Positions 5,993 to 13,515 of a DNA stretch of 21,475 nucleotides are shown piece after piece. Position numbers and translations under genes: made by a program. The first letter of the stretch is position 1, and every line of letters begins with the position of its first letter. The stretch comes from Archaeoglobus sp. (GTDB lineage: Archaea; Halobacteriota; Archaeoglobi; Archaeoglobales; Archaeoglobaceae): NCBI GenBank assembly GCA_003978865.1, contig QNXS01000025.1:1-21475 (forward strand), read 5' to 3'. Under the pieces are notes generated by a model. The model was not told the origin of the DNA. It was given only the letters and a program-made list of their open reading frames with translations, and did no database searches.

Positions 5993-6892
5993 TTAAAGAG
6001 GTACAATCTTAAGCGTTCTATCGTAGCAGAAAATACCAAAACTGCAGATACCTACTATTTTACCACGTGTCTTGGTTAGCAGTTTGGCTTCTCCATCTAC
6101 AACTCTAAAAACTTCTTTATTTGTTGCAACGAAAATTTCATCTTCTCTGTAAAACACATATTTTACTGTATCATTGAATTTAGCTTTCCAGACTTCATTT
6201 AAGTTTTCGTCTAATATACGTACTGTTTTACCAGACATTAAGCATAAATTCATACCATTCCCACAGGTTTTTGCAAACTCACACGGTACTGTGAGCACTC
6301 CATTTGAAAAATCTGTTTGTTTAGAACACACAACTATTTTATCCTGAAATTCACATACATCACTAACTCTACACTCCCTGCTGTAGATGAGCTTTCCTTG
6401 CTTAGAAAAAACGCTAAAGGAATTATCTGTCAAGACAGTTATTCTGCTCCCTGCAAATACTTTCAATACGTCCCTGTTGAATCTGTGACTGAACAACCTC
6501 TTTCTCCTGAACGTGTAAGCATAAACATAGTCATGCATAAATTGAGTTGATACCGCAATAAATCCATCTCCTATTGATACAGAAGTTACATCTTCCGGTC
6601 TCCATCCAAGACTGACTACTGTGGCAAATTGGTGTTCCCAGATTTTATTTCCTTCACTTGTCATTAAGTAAAGCTTTCCATCCATAAAGTTTGTTCCAGC
6701 TGCAACATATCCTTTTTTAGCATCTAAAGCTGTAATCTTTACATCAGAATATGGATCTTTGTAGAATGTCGTTATAAAACATTTTTTCCATCTCAATCCA
6801 TCGCAACCTATACAGTAGAGTGTGTTCCCACTTGCCACAAAAGCAAGCTCTTCTGTAAAGGCAATCAAATCCGGGTTTATTTTGAACTCCAT
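5993..6892 (-). CDS. Cytoplasmic beta-propeller (PQQ/WD-like repeat) protein, function unknown
   Basis: About 299 residues made almost entirely of short beta-strand repeats with the pattern of a propeller blade: AFVASGNTLYCIGCDG, KGYVAAGTNFMDGKLYLMTSEGNKIWEHQF, DGFIAVSTQF..YVYAYTFRRK, ITVLTDNSFSVFSKQGKLIYSR, KTVRILDENLNEVWKAKF, EIFVATNKEVFRVVDGEAKLL. The recurring strand-DG-K-x-W form is like PQQ-binding or WD40-type blades; I count about six or seven. No signal peptide or membrane helix is seen, so it is probably cytoplasmic. Several cysteines are scattered. The ATG at 6892 was chosen because GGGTGA lies five bases before it; a GTG three codons upstream (6901) is the alternative and would suit a leaderless transcript. 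Neighbours give no clear partner. A scaffold or protein-interaction role is possible. Confidence 0.65.
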   Translation of the reverse strand: MEFKINPDLIAFTEELAFVASGNTLYCIGCDGLRWKKCFITTFYKDPYSDVKITALDAKKGYVAAGTNFMDGKLYLMTSEGNKIWEHQFATVVSLGWRPEDVTSVSIGDGFIAVSTQFMHDYVYAYTFRRKRLFSHRFNRDVLKVFAGSRITVLTDNSFSVFSKQGKLIYSRECRVSDVCEFQDKIVVCSKQTDFSNGVLTVPCEFAKTCGNGMNLCLMSGKTVRILDENLNEVWKAKFNDTVKYVFYREDEIFVATNKEVFRVVDGEAKLLTKTRGKIVGICSFGIFCYDRTLKIVPL

Positions 6893-6903
6893 CAAATTCA
6901 CCC

Positions 6904-6915
6904 AAAATAAAAAAA
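6904..6915 (-). terminator. Oligo-T terminator after the YeiH-like gene
   Basis: Eighteen bases past the stop of the transporter gene the minus strand reads TTTTTTTATTTT (runs of seven and four T). It lies between the AT-rich promoter of the propeller gene (about 6919-6931) and that gene's start, so termination of one gene and initiation of the next overlap here. Confidence 0.4.
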
Positions 6916-6932
6916 TAGATATATTAATATAT

Positions 6933-8327
6933 TTAGCCTAACGTGCTTAACTGCGACCAGTACCATCCAAGTACAAAGACTGACATTATAAATCCAAGCA
7001 CAACGTTGACTATGGCTCCTGAGGAGAAAGCAATCCAAGGTTTCTTTCCGGTTGCTGCAAGTTCTCTAAATCTCGTAGTTAGTCCTATGCTAAAGAACGT
7101 AAAGATAAATGTCCACGTCCTCATTGTTTTTATAGGACCTATCAGAAGAGGCTTCATATGGTGCAGGTAAACGTTGAGTGGGACTCCTGCAGTTATTACA
7201 GTCATCACTACAGATGCTGCAAAGAAACCAAGAACGAACTTTGGAAATCTCCACCATATTTCCATTGCAGATGGTTTTTCTCCTGTTTCTGCGACCTCCC
7301 ACTTTGTTGTAGCAATTATTGCCATTGCAAATGCCCATAGACCAATCCACATGTCTCTGCCTATGACTTTCATTAGTGTAAATGCCCAGATGGCTACATC
7401 CGCTCCAAATCCGTACATGTGTTGATACATCAGACCATACTGCATCGCTGCTGCAAATCCTGCAGCATCTGCAAACTCAGAGGTACCAACCCATGCTCCG
7501 ACAATTCCCGGATGTAAGTGCAGTGCCCAACCAATGTACGGTATAACAAAAATCATCACTATTGCCCAAACTACAACACATGTTATACCCATTGCTGCAT
7601 GTTCTTTCTTAGCTCTTACGGCTGCTGCCATTGCTATAGATGCTGAAACTCCACAAACAGCACCTCCGGCACCAAGCACGGCTGCAAACCTTTTGTCGAG
7701 TTTGAGTATCTTAGCTCCTACAAAGTATATTACCAAAAATGTCGATACAGCTATCGTTGTCGCCTGAGCAAAAGCTACAGGTCCTGCGTAAACAATTAGC
7801 ATAAATGGTAGAGTTGCTCCAAGCAAAACTATACCTGTTTTGATATAGTATTCCACTCTGAATCCAGCATCCATCCATCTTGGCAGTCTCACAGCATTGC
7901 CTATTATAAGCCCGACTATCAATGCAAGTAGTGGTGCTTCGAGGTTATAGTGATGAGCCATCTCGTTCGCTGAAAACACGGCTATCAATACTGAGACTAT
8001 GTACACAAATATAAATGATGGAACAAACTCACTAGGTTTAAATCCAAGTATGGCACTGCTTATCGTGAAAGCTACGAACCAGAAGGCAAAATTCGCGAGA
8101 TACCACAGCCCGTGCTGCTGAAAATGCTGGGCTAATGTCTTCCAGCCTTCTGCTGTGAAACTCCATTTTGGTGGGTATACTGCCAGTGGCTTCAGTGTTA
8201 AACCATTGAAGTAGAGTATGGCTGCTACTGCTATTACAAGAAATGCTATCCATACTGCCCACCAGTCCTCTGTTTTCCAAAGTGTTTGTACTCCTCGTAC
8301 AACCTCTACTTTTTCATCGTCTGGCAT
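6933..8327 (-). CDS. YeiH-family (PF03601) integral membrane protein, putative sulfate/sulfite exporter
   Basis: A 464-residue polytopic membrane protein. Family landmarks are ALIVGLIIGNAVRLP (135-149), KTGIVLLGATLPF (163-175), the glycine-rich GAGGAVCGVSAS (219-230) and HAAMGITCVVVWAIVMIFVIPYIG (243 onward). Bacterial YeiH relatives are annotated as putative sulfate exporters and in sulfur-metabolising organisms are thought to move sulfate, sulfite or related sulfonates; transport of a sulfur oxyanion is plausible in a sulfate-reducing archaeon but unproven. Compared with the roughly 350-residue classical form it has about 100 extra N-terminal residues with two or more extra hydrophobic segments. 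The ATG at 8327 is preceded by an ideal GGAGGTGA. It is a single-gene unit with a T-rich terminator and a repeat-bearing upstream region, so it may be specifically regulated. Confidence 0.82.
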   Translation of the reverse strand: MPDDEKVEVVRGVQTLWKTEDWWAVWIAFLVIAVAAILYFNGLTLKPLAVYPPKWSFTAEGWKTLAQHFQQHGLWYLANFAFWFVAFTISSAILGFKPSEFVPSFIFVYIVSVLIAVFSANEMAHHYNLEAPLLALIVGLIIGNAVRLPRWMDAGFRVEYYIKTGIVLLGATLPFMLIVYAGPVAFAQATTIAVSTFLVIYFVGAKILKLDKRFAAVLGAGGAVCGVSASIAMAAAVRAKKEHAAMGITCVVVWAIVMIFVIPYIGWALHLHPGIVGAWVGTSEFADAAGFAAAMQYGLMYQHMYGFGADVAIWAFTLMKVIGRDMWIGLWAFAMAIIATTKWEVAETGEKPSAMEIWWRFPKFVLGFFAASVVMTVITAGVPLNVYLHHMKPLLIGPIKTMRTWTFIFTFFSIGLTTRFRELAATGKKPWIAFSSGAIVNVVLGFIMSVFVLGWYWSQLSTLG

Positions 8328-8359
8328 TGGTTTTTCACCTCCACTTCAAAATTTTGTGG

Positions 8360-8408
8360 TGTCAATTAATATTGCAATATCGTCAGAAAAACTGTCAAAC
8401 ACTGTCAA
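8360..8408. promoter_or_regulatory. TGTCAA repeats and palindrome between the transporter and GPN GTPase genes
   Basis: Three direct copies of TGTCAA start at 8360, 8393 and 8403. The last two belong to a longer ACTGTCAA pair spaced exactly 10 bases, one helical turn. Between the copies, ATATTGCAATAT (8369-8380) is a perfect 12-base palindrome that coincides with the likely promoter region of the transporter gene. The arrangement suggests an operator for that gene. The repeats are seen; the function is inferred. Confidence 0.4.
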
Positions 8409-8413
8409 TGGTA

Positions 8414-8423
8414 AAGATATTTT
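8414..8423 (+). promoter_or_regulatory. TATA-like element of the GPN GTPase gene
   Basis: AAGATATTTT lies about 28 bases upstream of the ATG at 8447 with no ribosome binding site between, consistent with a leaderless archaeal transcript. It is a weak match. Confidence 0.3.
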
Positions 8424-8446
8424 GCAGAAAATGAAAATGGTAATCC

Positions 8447-9151
8447 ATGAACGTAATAATCCTTGGTCCAGCAGGAAGCGGGAAGAGTACTCTCGTTCGT
8501 TCACTACTTCACTTTCTCAAAGAGAGAGAATACGACGTTAAAGCTGTAAACCTTGATCCAGCATCTCCTCCAATTTATGATGCATTCAAGAACGTTAGAG
8601 ACTTTGTCAAAGTGGAGAACGTAATGAGAAGAGAAAACCTTGGTGTGAACGGAGCGTTAATAAAATCAATGGATATAGCTTTAAATTATATTGATAAATT
8701 AATAGTTAATTCGGATTTTACATTGTACGATACTCCCGGACAGATGGAATTATTTATATATCTAAATTCAGGAATTGAAATCGCAAGGAAAATAGCTGAA
8801 TCAAGTTTGAGTATCTGTGTTTTTACTGTAGATGCTACGGTTGCAGTAACTCCAGAAAATTATGTTTCAATACTTGCCCAGAATGCTGTTGTTTCGCTGA
8901 GATTGAGCATACCAACGTTAACAGTTTTTAACAAAGTTGATATAGCAGAAGTTCCGACAGTTGAAGATGTTAAACGCAAGCTAAAAGAAGGAGGAACGCT
9001 TTCAGAGCTTATGGAAGGATTGCTGGACTTTCTTAACTTAACAACCGCAAATTACCGGATTATAAGTATATCTGCCAAGAATGGTGAAGGTTTGGATGAC
9101 CTGCTGGGTGCCATGAATGAAGTGTTTTGCTCCTGTGGTGATTTGAGCTAA
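8447..9151 (+). CDS. GPN-loop GTPase with altered GPN motif
   Basis: A 234-residue SIMIBI-class GTPase of the GPN family (homologues of eukaryotic Gpn1-3/XAB1, involved in RNA polymerase II assembly; the archaeal role is unknown). Motifs are Walker A GPAGSGKST (7-15), NLDPAS (35-40), switch DTPGQMELF (95-103), NKVD guanine specificity (162-165) and SAKNG (209-213). The defining GPN insertion, normally LGPNG, reads LGVNG here (Val67 in place of Pro), while the Asn that reaches across the dimer toward the gamma-phosphate is kept. The ATG at 8447 sits three residues before the P-loop strand, as normal. A tRNA gene starts 41 bases after the stop. Transcription is divergent from the transporter gene. 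Family call is firm. Confidence 0.92.
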   Translation: MNVIILGPAGSGKSTLVRSLLHFLKEREYDVKAVNLDPASPPIYDAFKNVRDFVKVENVMRRENLGVNGALIKSMDIALNYIDKLIVNSDFTLYDTPGQMELFIYLNSGIEIARKIAESSLSICVFTVDATVAVTPENYVSILAQNAVVSLRLSIPTLTVFNKVDIAEVPTVEDVKRKLKEGGTLSELMEGLLDFLNLTTANYRIISISAKNGEGLDDLLGAMNEVFCSCGDLS

Positions 9152-9161
9152 GAGGATAAGC

Positions 9162-9168
9162 TTTAAAT
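9162..9168 (+). promoter_or_regulatory. TATA box of tRNA-Arg
   Basis: TTTAAAT is centred about 28 bases upstream of the first tRNA base (9193), right after the GTPase stop codon. This is the classic archaeal TATA distance, so the tRNA probably has its own promoter. Confidence 0.55.
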
Positions 9169-9192
9169 TACACGGTAACATAAACAACTCAG

Positions 9193-9267
9193 GGGCCCGT
9201 GGCTTAGCATGGATAAAGCACCGGCCTTCTAAGCCGGGGATCGCGGGTTCAAATCCCGCCGGGTCCG
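9193..9267 (+). tRNA. tRNA-Arg (anticodon UCU)
   Basis: A full cloverleaf of 75 bases can be drawn. The acceptor stem GGGCCCG (9193-9199) pairs with CGGGTCC (9260-9266, one G-U pair). The D-stem is GCTT/AAGC (9202-9205 with 9216-9219). The anticodon stem is CCGGC/GCCGG with loop CTTCTAA, putting the anticodon TCT at 9228-9230. The five-base variable loop is followed by T-stem GCGGG/CCCGC around TTCAAAT. The discriminator base is G and CCA is not encoded. It reads AGA (and AGG by wobble), the dominant Arg codons in these genes. No intron. Its last 19 bases overlap the end of the convergent nitrilase gene. Confidence 0.97.
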
Positions 9268-10010
9268 CTTAACATTTTATTTGGCAATTTCACTCTAAGT
9301 AGAACTTCGTTAACACTTTCAGCTTCAGCTAATACTCCGTGTGGCGTGATTACAGCACTTTTAACTCCAAATTTTCTGCCCTTGTAAACAGCAGTTCTCG
9401 AAGTTTTTGCTATAACAACCCCGTACTTTTGCGCTATTTTTAGAGAGACTGGGTGCCCCCTAACTGTTGGATGATCTGGTGAGCTCATGGAAATTGGTAG
9501 AAAGATTATCTTTGCCTTTCTACAAACTGATTCTACTACATTTTTATTCAGACAATCAGCACAGACCATAATTCCTGCTTTAACAGAGAAATTGTCCATG
9601 CCAATTCCAAAAGAAATTGTACTTTCTCCCGGTGTTATACCCGCCCTCACTTCATCGTCAACAATGTTTATTTTTCTATATTTGGCAGCAGTATGTCCTC
9701 TCCAAAGCACGTAACATGTATTGTAGTAATGCTCATCTTTCTCTACTACCGTACCAGCTACGATGTAACCATTAAATTTCCTGCTTGCTCTCTTAATTTC
9801 TTCTATGACCCACCAAGTTTCATTGTAAGCTTTTTCAGCAGCCTTACTTCCAAATTTCTCTACAAGTTCTTTAAAAAATCCGAGCGGATGTGCAAAGAAC
9901 TCTGGAATGCATAAAACATCAACATCAGCCTTTTTAATGCAATTAACAACGGCTTTAACGTTGTCTTCTATACTTTCTCTGTCTTCCATCTGATACAATC
10001 CGACAAGCAT
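9249..10010 (-). CDS. Nitrilase/carbon-nitrogen hydrolase superfamily protein
   Basis: A 253-residue amidohydrolase of the nitrilase fold (alpha-beta-beta-alpha). The Glu-Lys-Cys triad is complete: Glu37 in CIPEFF, Lys113 in KYRKINI and Cys150 in GIMVCADCLN. The substrate (amide, carbamoyl or nitrile) cannot be read from sequence. The ATG at 10010 (MLVGLYQMED) was chosen because the family starts with this beta-strand and a TTTAAA box sits about 25 bases upstream; an in-frame ATG at 10049 would add 13 residues and leave only 13 bases before cobN. At the 3' end the reading frame runs into the antisense of tRNA-Arg: the last residues SGPGGI come from tRNA acceptor and T-arm sequence, and the TGA stop is the complement of the conserved T-loop TTCA. 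No clear ribosome binding site is seen. Confidence 0.88.
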   Translation of the reverse strand: MLVGLYQMEDRESIEDNVKAVVNCIKKADVDVLCIPEFFAHPLGFFKELVEKFGSKAAEKAYNETWWVIEEIKRASRKFNGYIVAGTVVEKDEHYYNTCYVLWRGHTAAKYRKINIVDDEVRAGITPGESTISFGIGMDNFSVKAGIMVCADCLNKNVVESVCRKAKIIFLPISMSSPDHPTVRGHPVSLKIAQKYGVVIAKTSRTAVYKGRKFGVKSAVITPHGVLAEAESVNEVLLRVKLPNKMLSGPGGI

Positions 10011-10030
10011 ATGCAATATTGGGGGGAAGT

Positions 10031-10039
10031 GTTTAAATT
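10031..10039. promoter_or_regulatory. Palindromic TATA element shared by the nitrilase gene and cobN
   Basis: GTTTAAATT contains the self-complementary TTTAAA (10032-10037). Its centre is about 25 bases from the nitrilase ATG (10010, minus) and about 28 bases from the cobN ATG (10063, plus), the right distance for leaderless starts in both directions. Sharing is inferred from geometry. Confidence 0.45.
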
Positions 10040-10062
10040 GTTTTGACATGTTATCAGATTAA

Positions 10063-13000
10063 ATGGTCAGAGTTGTTTTTGCTGTCTGGAATAGTCAGTT
10101 CATGGAAGAAGCAGCAAAGCGAATCGGACATTTACCAGATATTGACATTGTTGTGAGAGATATTCAAAGTTTGAACTGGAGAAATGATTGCAAAGATTTG
10201 CTCAAAGAGATGGCAGACCTTTATGTAATATATCAGATGGGCAGGGGGGATTGGGAGAAGGAAGTTGCTAAAAAAGCAAAAATACTCGCTTTCAAATCAA
10301 GTGTGGATCGTTTTTCTGTTGTAAAACCCGAGGAGGCATTGTACAAAGAACTTTATATGTATCTTGCCTACGATGGAATAGAAAATCTGAAAAACTTCAT
10401 TCTCAGATGTGTGGAAATAGCGTGCAAGTTGCGCGGGAAGAGAATAGATTTGAAACTGAACATTGAAAAACCTGTGAAGATGCCTTGGAATGGAATTTAC
10501 CACCCGAACAGTGAGGTTTGTTTCAACAGCTATGAGAGTTATATAAAGTGGTATACTAAAAATAGAAAAAAGTATGATAAAACGGCTGCAATACTGTTTT
10601 ACAGGGCAAGGTACCTCTTCAAAAACACAACTCACGTTGACTGTCTAATAGAGGAACTCGAAAAAAGAGAGATTATGCCAGTACCTGTTTTCTGCCTGAC
10701 TTTTCCAGACAAAGAGGCTGGAATGCCGGGGGTTGAGCATGCGATAGAGAAATACATTCTTCCAGCAAAACCGGATGTTCTGATATGGGGGCTGTACTTC
10801 AGAGTTAGCAGGGATATTGAACTTCTGAGAAAGTTAAATGTCCCGATTTTGAACGCTATAGAACTGTACTCAATGTCACCGAGTGAGTGGAAAAAAAGTG
10901 AAGGTATGAATCCAACAACGCTATCAATGGCTGTTGCAATGCCCGAATTTGATGGAACTATCAATCCCACCGTTTTCTCGGGAGAAATTAGAACTACGAA
11001 AATTCTCAGGGCGGTTCCAATTAAAGAAAGGGTCATAAGAGTCGCTGAACAGGCAGATAGATGGATAAAACTAAGAAGAAAGAGTAATGACAAAAAAAAG
11101 ATAGCTATAATTCTCCACTGTTCAAACATCGGAAACAGTGAGGCAAATTCAGGTACAGCTCTGGGGCTTGATAGCTTTGAAAGCGTTGTAGAAATTCTGA
11201 AGGCAATGAAAAAGAGAGGTTACAGGGTAGAATTGATATCAAAGGATGAGTTAGTAGAGGGAATGAAAGCTTCTTGGCGAGGAAATTGGAATCTTGGAAA
11301 AGAGTGGCTTGAAGTTGACTACGAATTTGATTCTCTACCTGAGAAACTGAAGAAAGATCTGACAGAAAACTGGGGAGAGAAACCAGAAAAATGTGCAATT
11401 CCCGGAATGTGGCTCGGAAACGTGTTTGTTACAGTTCAGCCACTCAGATCTGAAAACGAAGACCACAAACTCATTCACAATCCTGTTCTTCCTCCACCCC
11501 ACAATTATCTTGCTTTTTACAGATTTATGAATGAATTTGATGCAATATTACATGTCGGGAAACACGGAAGTGTGGAATGGTTACCGGGAAAAAGTTGTGG
11601 TTTAAGCAACGAATGCTATCCGGATGTCTGTTTACGGAGTGTTCCAAATGCCTACATATACATTGTGAATAATCCGGCAGAGGGGACTCAGGCAAAGAGG
11701 AGAGGCTACTCAACAATACTTGATCACCTTCCACCTGTAATGGAAAGTGCTGAACTGTATAGCGAACTTGAAATTTTGATAGAAGACTATTTCAAAGCAA
11801 AAAGTAGAAATCTCATAAATCAGATATCAGTTTTGAGAGAGAAGATACTAAGCTTAGCAAAGAAGCACAGATTCTGGGACGGTAGGTCTGAGGTAAGAAG
11901 TTTTGACGAGTTCGTCGAGGAGTTACACTCAAATCTTCAGAATCTCAACTGCTCCATGTTTAACGTTGGTCTTCACACTTATGGAGTTGTAAAAGATCCG
12001 GAAAAAATAGCTCTATCCGCTGTTAGACCCGAAATCAAACTTTGTGTGGAGAATCCTTCAAAGAGAAAAATTATAAGAGATGCGTTCATTGAAATTCTTT
12101 GTTGGCTCAGAAGATCGGAAATAAGTAAAGATGGCGAAGATGAGAAAATTGTAAAGGAGATCAGAGAGAAAATCAAAAAATTTGGAGAAATCGAAGAGCT
12201 AAAATCTGAAGAGTTCGAAAAGTGCATCTTCAAGGGTATAGAAGTCCTTTACAGGTTAGAAAGGACGAAAGAACTTGAGAATTTACTCAATTGCTTTGAA
12301 GGGATGTTTGTTGAACCTGCACCATCTGGAGACCTGACCAAAGGGAGAATTGAAGTTATTCCTACCGGTTTCAATTTTTATTCGATAGACCCAAAAGCAA
12401 TTCCAACGAAGAGCGCTTGGAAAGTTGGTAAAAAACTTGCAGAACTTCTTTTAAATAAATACATGGACGAGGAAGGAAGGCTTCCCGAAACTGTAGCGTT
12501 CATCCAGTGGACGAGTGACCCCATGAATACAGATGGTGAACAAATAGCTCAGATTCTGTATACTCTTGGTGTTAGACCTGTGTGGGATGGAAGAAAGGTT
12601 GTGTCTCTCGAAGTTATTCCTCTGAAAGAACTCGGAAGACCAAGAATCGACGTATTTATCAGAATTAGCGGATTGTTCAGAGACACATTCATGAACTTGG
12701 TTGAACTTGTGGACAGAGCTATTGCTTTAGTTGCCTCTCTTAACGAGCCGCTTAGCATGAACTTCGTGAGAAAACATACGCTTGAAGGTGTTACACATAG
12801 AATCTTCGGGGATATGCCCGGAGCTTATGGAGCGGGCGTGAACCATGCCATAAACAGCTCGATGTGGGAAAACAAAGAAGAACTTGCAGAAGTATTTGTC
12901 GAATGGGGTATGTATGCCTATGGAAGAGGGATTTACGGAGAAGCAGACAGAGATGGGATGTGTAAAGCCATGAAGAAAGTTGATGTCGTTGTAAGAAACC

Positions 13001-13515
13001 ACTATACAGATGAGTGGGATATCTTCAGCGATGACTGTCCCTATGCTTTTCAGGGAGGTTTGGGCATTGCGGTAGAAACTGTCAGGGGGAAAATGCCGAA
13101 ACTGTACATATCGGATACGAGACCCAAACTTGGAGAAAAAGAGAGAATTGTAGGAATTGATGAAGAAGTGGAGAGAGTTGCAAGAATTAGCTTACTGAAC
13201 GACCGGTGGATAGATGGGATGATGAAACACGGCTACAAGGGAGCGGGTGATATGATGAAAAGGATTGTCAACATGTTTGGGTGGGAAGTTACTGCTGATG
13301 CCGTAAAAGATTGGATATTTGAAGAAGTTGCAACTAAGTACGTACTCAATAAAAAAATGAGAAAATGGTTCCTTGAAAATAACCCGTATGCAGTGGAGGA
13401 AATCACAAGGAGGTTACTGGAAGCGTATCGCAGAGGACTGTGGGAGTGCGATGAAGAACTTATAGAAAAGATAGAAGATACGTACATGGAGATTGAAGGG
13501 TACTTGGAGGATTAA
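10063..13515 (+). CDS. cobN: CobN-type cobaltochelatase large subunit
   Basis: An 1150-residue cytoplasmic protein of the CobN/BchH family, the large porphyrin/corrin-binding subunit of ATP-dependent metal chelatases. The signature block HVGKHGSVEWLPGK starts near residue 497 and runs on through CGLSNECYPD, YIYIVNNPAEGTQAKRRGY and DHLPPVM. The C-terminal NSSMWENKEELAEVFVEWGMYAYGRG region is also typical. In the aerobic cobalamin pathway CobN works with the AAA+ partners CobS and CobT, and in many archaea with ChlI/ChlD-like proteins; neither is in this window. Since anaerobic archaea can insert cobalt early with CbiX, the physiological metal and macrocycle here are uncertain. The ATG at 10063 has no ribosome binding site but a TTTAAA box 28 bases upstream. 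The stop codon overlaps that of convergent carB. Length is usual. Confidence 0.93.
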   Translation: MVRVVFAVWNSQFMEEAAKRIGHLPDIDIVVRDIQSLNWRNDCKDLLKEMADLYVIYQMGRGDWEKEVAKKAKILAFKSSVDRFSVVKPEEALYKELYMYLAYDGIENLKNFILRCVEIACKLRGKRIDLKLNIEKPVKMPWNGIYHPNSEVCFNSYESYIKWYTKNRKKYDKTAAILFYRARYLFKNTTHVDCLIEELEKREIMPVPVFCLTFPDKEAGMPGVEHAIEKYILPAKPDVLIWGLYFRVSRDIELLRKLNVPILNAIELYSMSPSEWKKSEGMNPTTLSMAVAMPEFDGTINPTVFSGEIRTTKILRAVPIKERVIRVAEQADRWIKLRRKSNDKKKIAIILHCSNIGNSEANSGTALGLDSFESVVEILKAMKKRGYRVELISKDELVEGMKASWRGNWNLGKEWLEVDYEFDSLPEKLKKDLTENWGEKPEKCAIPGMWLGNVFVTVQPLRSENEDHKLIHNPVLPPPHNYLAFYRFMNEFDAILHVGKHGSVEWLPGKSCGLSNECYPDVCLRSVPNAYIYIVNNPAEGTQAKRRGYSTILDHLPPVMESAELYSELEILIEDYFKAKSRNLINQISVLREKILSLAKKHRFWDGRSEVRSFDEFVEELHSNLQNLNCSMFNVGLHTYGVVKDPEKIALSAVRPEIKLCVENPSKRKIIRDAFIEILCWLRRSEISKDGEDEKIVKEIREKIKKFGEIEELKSEEFEKCIFKGIEVLYRLERTKELENLLNCFEGMFVEPAPSGDLTKGRIEVIPTGFNFYSIDPKAIPTKSAWKVGKKLAELLLNKYMDEEGRLPETVAFIQWTSDPMNTDGEQIAQILYTLGVRPVWDGRKVVSLEVIPLKELGRPRIDVFIRISGLFRDTFMNLVELVDRAIALVASLNEPLSMNFVRKHTLEGVTHRIFGDMPGAYGAGVNHAINSSMWENKEELAEVFVEWGMYAYGRGIYGEADRDGMCKAMKKVDVVVRNHYTDEWDIFSDDCPYAFQGGLGIAVETVRGKMPKLYISDTRPKLGEKERIVGIDEEVERVARISLLNDRWIDGMMKHGYKGAGDMMKRIVNMFGWEVTADAVKDWIFEEVATKYVLNKKMRKWFLENNPYAVEEITRRLLEAYRRGLWECDEELIEKIEDTYMEIEGYLED

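Noticed and set aside
10011..10049. Upstream ATG extension of the nitrilase gene
   Set aside because: The extra 13 residues do not look like the family N-terminus and would cover the only TATA box; the ATG at 10010 fits better.
10632..11129. 165-codon minus-strand open frame inside cobN
   Set aside because: It is an antisense shadow rich in Ser/Leu/Phe; cobN is continuous and conserved through the same region.
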